Shown here: positions 62,978-64,000 of the stretch, one piece after another
How positions within the stretch are numbered: the stretch's first letter is position 1
Layout: each line of letters begins with the position of its first letter
Origin: Nostoc sp. LPT
GTDB taxonomy: Bacteria; Cyanobacteriota; Cyanobacteriia; Cyanobacteriales; Nostocaceae
Direction: 5' to 3'
Assembly (NCBI RefSeq): GCF_017115165.1
Contig: NZ_JABXKF010000141.1
Location: forward strand, 1 to 64,000
Length of the DNA stretch: 64,000 nucleotides
Notes under the pieces: model-generated
Databases searched by the model: none
Seen by the model: only the letters and a program-made list of their open reading frames with translations
What the model was told of the DNA's origin: nothing
Program-made: the position numbers and the translations under genes

Positions 62978-64000
62978 CTACACCATTGATTTTTCTTCGA
63001 TAACTGCTTCAGCTTGATGTACTAGGTTCCTCAAAGCTTCTAATGTTCCTATATTTACATCCTCCCACAAATTGCGCTTGTGTGCTTCTAATAATTTTTC
63101 AGCAATATCACGCAGTGCGTAAGGGTTCTTTTGCTGAATAAATTCTACAACAACTGGATCGAGTAAATAAGCTTCCACTATACCTTGATACATGTAATCT
63201 TCGACACATTTAGCTGTTGCATCGTAGGCGAATAGGTAATCTACCGTTGCCGCCATTTCAAATGCTCCTTTGTATCCGTGGCGCATAACTCCTGCAATCC
63301 ACTTGGGATTAACTACGCGAGAACGATACACTCGTGCAATTTCTGTTTTCAGTTGGCGAATGCGTGGTTGGGCGGGTATAGAATTATCTCCAAAATAAGT
63401 TTGGGGATTTTTTCCCTGTAGAGAACGCACCGCCGTTGTTAAGCCACCCTGAAATTGGTAATAATCATCAGAATCGAGTAGGTCGTGTTCGCGGTTATCT
63501 TGATTGTGCAGGACAACTTGCATTTGCGCCAAGCGTTGCTTGAAGGCTTCGGTATTGGGCATTGGGCATTGGGAGTTAGGAAGAATTTCTGCCCCTCTGC
63601 TCCCCTGCTCCCCTGCTCCCCTCTCCCCCCTATCCCCAGAGGGGGCCCCGAGTCCCCCCTGCTCCCCTGCCAAGTTTTCTGAAGAGTAGGCGTAAGAACT
63701 CCAGTTGATGTAGGCGCGGGCTAAATCTTCGTCATCTGTCCAGTTTTGCGATTCGATTAAACCTTGGAGTCCGGCGCCGTAAGCACCTGGACGAGAACCA
63801 AAGATGCGATAACGCGATCGCACTACGGCTGCTTCTAAAGTTAATCCTTGGCTTGTCCACAAATCAGTTTCTTGGCGAACTGCATCCGCTAGAGGATTTT
63901 GTTCTGGCGGTTCATCCAAGTCTGCTACTGCTGACACTGCTTGATCGAATAAGTCAATTAAGTTGGGAAAAGCATCGCGGAAGAATCCCGAAATTCGCAA
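62978..64000 (-). CDS. cobN: Cobaltochelatase subunit CobN (C-terminal part, runs off the window)
   Basis: The last 340 residues of a large chelatase subunit inserting cobalt in vitamin B12 synthesis: ISGFFRDAFPNLIDLFDQAV, RIFGSRPGAYGAGLQGLIESQNW, YQFQGGLTTAVRSL and NPKWIAGVMRHGYKGAFEMAATVDYLF are typical CobN/ChlH C-terminal motifs. Internal residues about 107-151 of this part are a low-complexity insertion encoded by dispersed repeat DNA (63547-63680) but in frame. The N-terminal part lies beyond base 64000. The stop lies 9 bp before the start of the peptidoglycan-binding gene. ChlH is the alternative, but CobN fits the sequence better. Confidence 0.85.
   Translation of the reverse strand: MRISGFFRDAFPNLIDLFDQAVSAVADLDEPPEQNPLADAVRQETDLWTSQGLTLEAAVVRSRYRIFGSRPGAYGAGLQGLIESQNWTDDEDLARAYINWSSYAYSSENLAGEQGGLGAPSGDRGERGAGEQGSRGAEILPNSQCPMPNTEAFKQRLAQMQVVLHNQDNREHDLLDSDDYYQFQGGLTTAVRSLQGKNPQTYFGDNSIPAQPRIRQLKTEIARVYRSRVVNPKWIAGVMRHGYKGAFEMAATVDYLFAYDATAKCVEDYMYQGIVEAYLLDPVVVEFIQQKNPYALRDIAEKLLEAHKRNLWEDVNIGTLEALRNLVHQAEAVIEEKSMV
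63547..63680. repeat. Dispersed intergenic-type repeat inside cobN
   Basis: Contains GGGCATTGGGCATTGGGA, CTCCCCTGCTCCCCTGCTCC and CAGAGGGGGCCCC units, the same components found inside the histidine kinase (21470-21610). It adds about 45 residues without breaking the frame. Confidence 0.82.

Overview
The window looks like chromosome from a filamentous, heterocyst-type cyanobacterium of the Nostoc/Anabaena group. Supporting signs are cyanophycin genes (a CphA2-type synthetase and cyanophycinase), phycobilisome linkers and bilin lyases, a sigC-furA locus whose order matches Anabaena, very many HIP1-like GCGATCGC octamers, short tandem heptamer repeats in the intergenic gaps, and several palindromic or MITE-like repeat families. 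The phycoerythrin (PE) genes mean the organism makes C-phycoerythrin.

Layout. 1-342: tail of a GGDEF gene abutting a repeat end. 374-6159: thioredoxin-like TxlA, a nitrogen-reserve locus (CphA2-type synthetase facing a small gene and cyanophycinase), and an M23 peptidase. 6359-7075: a WD40 gene cut by a 331-bp MITE. 7128-18892: a phycoerythrin island with, on the minus strand, cpeC, a second rod linker, cpeS, cpeT, cpeR and an unusual coiled-coil linker, then a phycobiliprotein-like gene, and on the plus strand a HEAT-repeat protein, a second CpcS/CpeS-type lyase and pebA-pebB. These genes would make phycoerythrobilin (PebA, PebB), attach it (CpeS, CpeT, second lyase), assemble PE rods (linkers) and control PE expression (CpeR). 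cpeBA, which encodes the PE subunits, is not in the window.

19381-27292: M20 amidohydrolase, histidine kinase, NAD(P)-binding protein, a 1.26-kb repeat-rich gap, dnaK with a clear terminator, and an acetoacetate-decarboxylase-like protein. 27337-34878: a two-gene P-loop ATPase plus giant nSTAND/WD40 pair, the best candidate for a poorly described sensing or conflict system. 35076-43939: a tandem repeat split by a second MITE copy, an ABC exporter, GNAT, TPR protein, oxidoreductase, frameshifted GST, arylsulfotransferase-like protein and aldo/keto reductase. 45212-48430: three tandem Crp-type regulators and a receiver-only response regulator. 48673-54358: cell-wall protein, wecB, a membrane protein with duplicated terminators, pilT and a KaiB-domain protein.

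54608-56576: a CRISPR array of 27 full repeats and one truncated repeat with no cas genes nearby. It is followed by a solo transposon-end-like block of TnsB-site-like repeats that stops 8 bp from a tRNA-Pro gene. 56963-64000: lipA, gpsA, sigC, furA, a convergent peptidoglycan-binding gene (the arrangement that produces furA antisense RNA in Anabaena), and the C-terminal part of cobN.

Recurrent themes are repeats invading genes (GGDEF, WD40, and in-frame insertions in a histidine kinase and CobN) and repeat-borne sequence at two PE gene starts. All calls come from reading the sequence; no database search was run.
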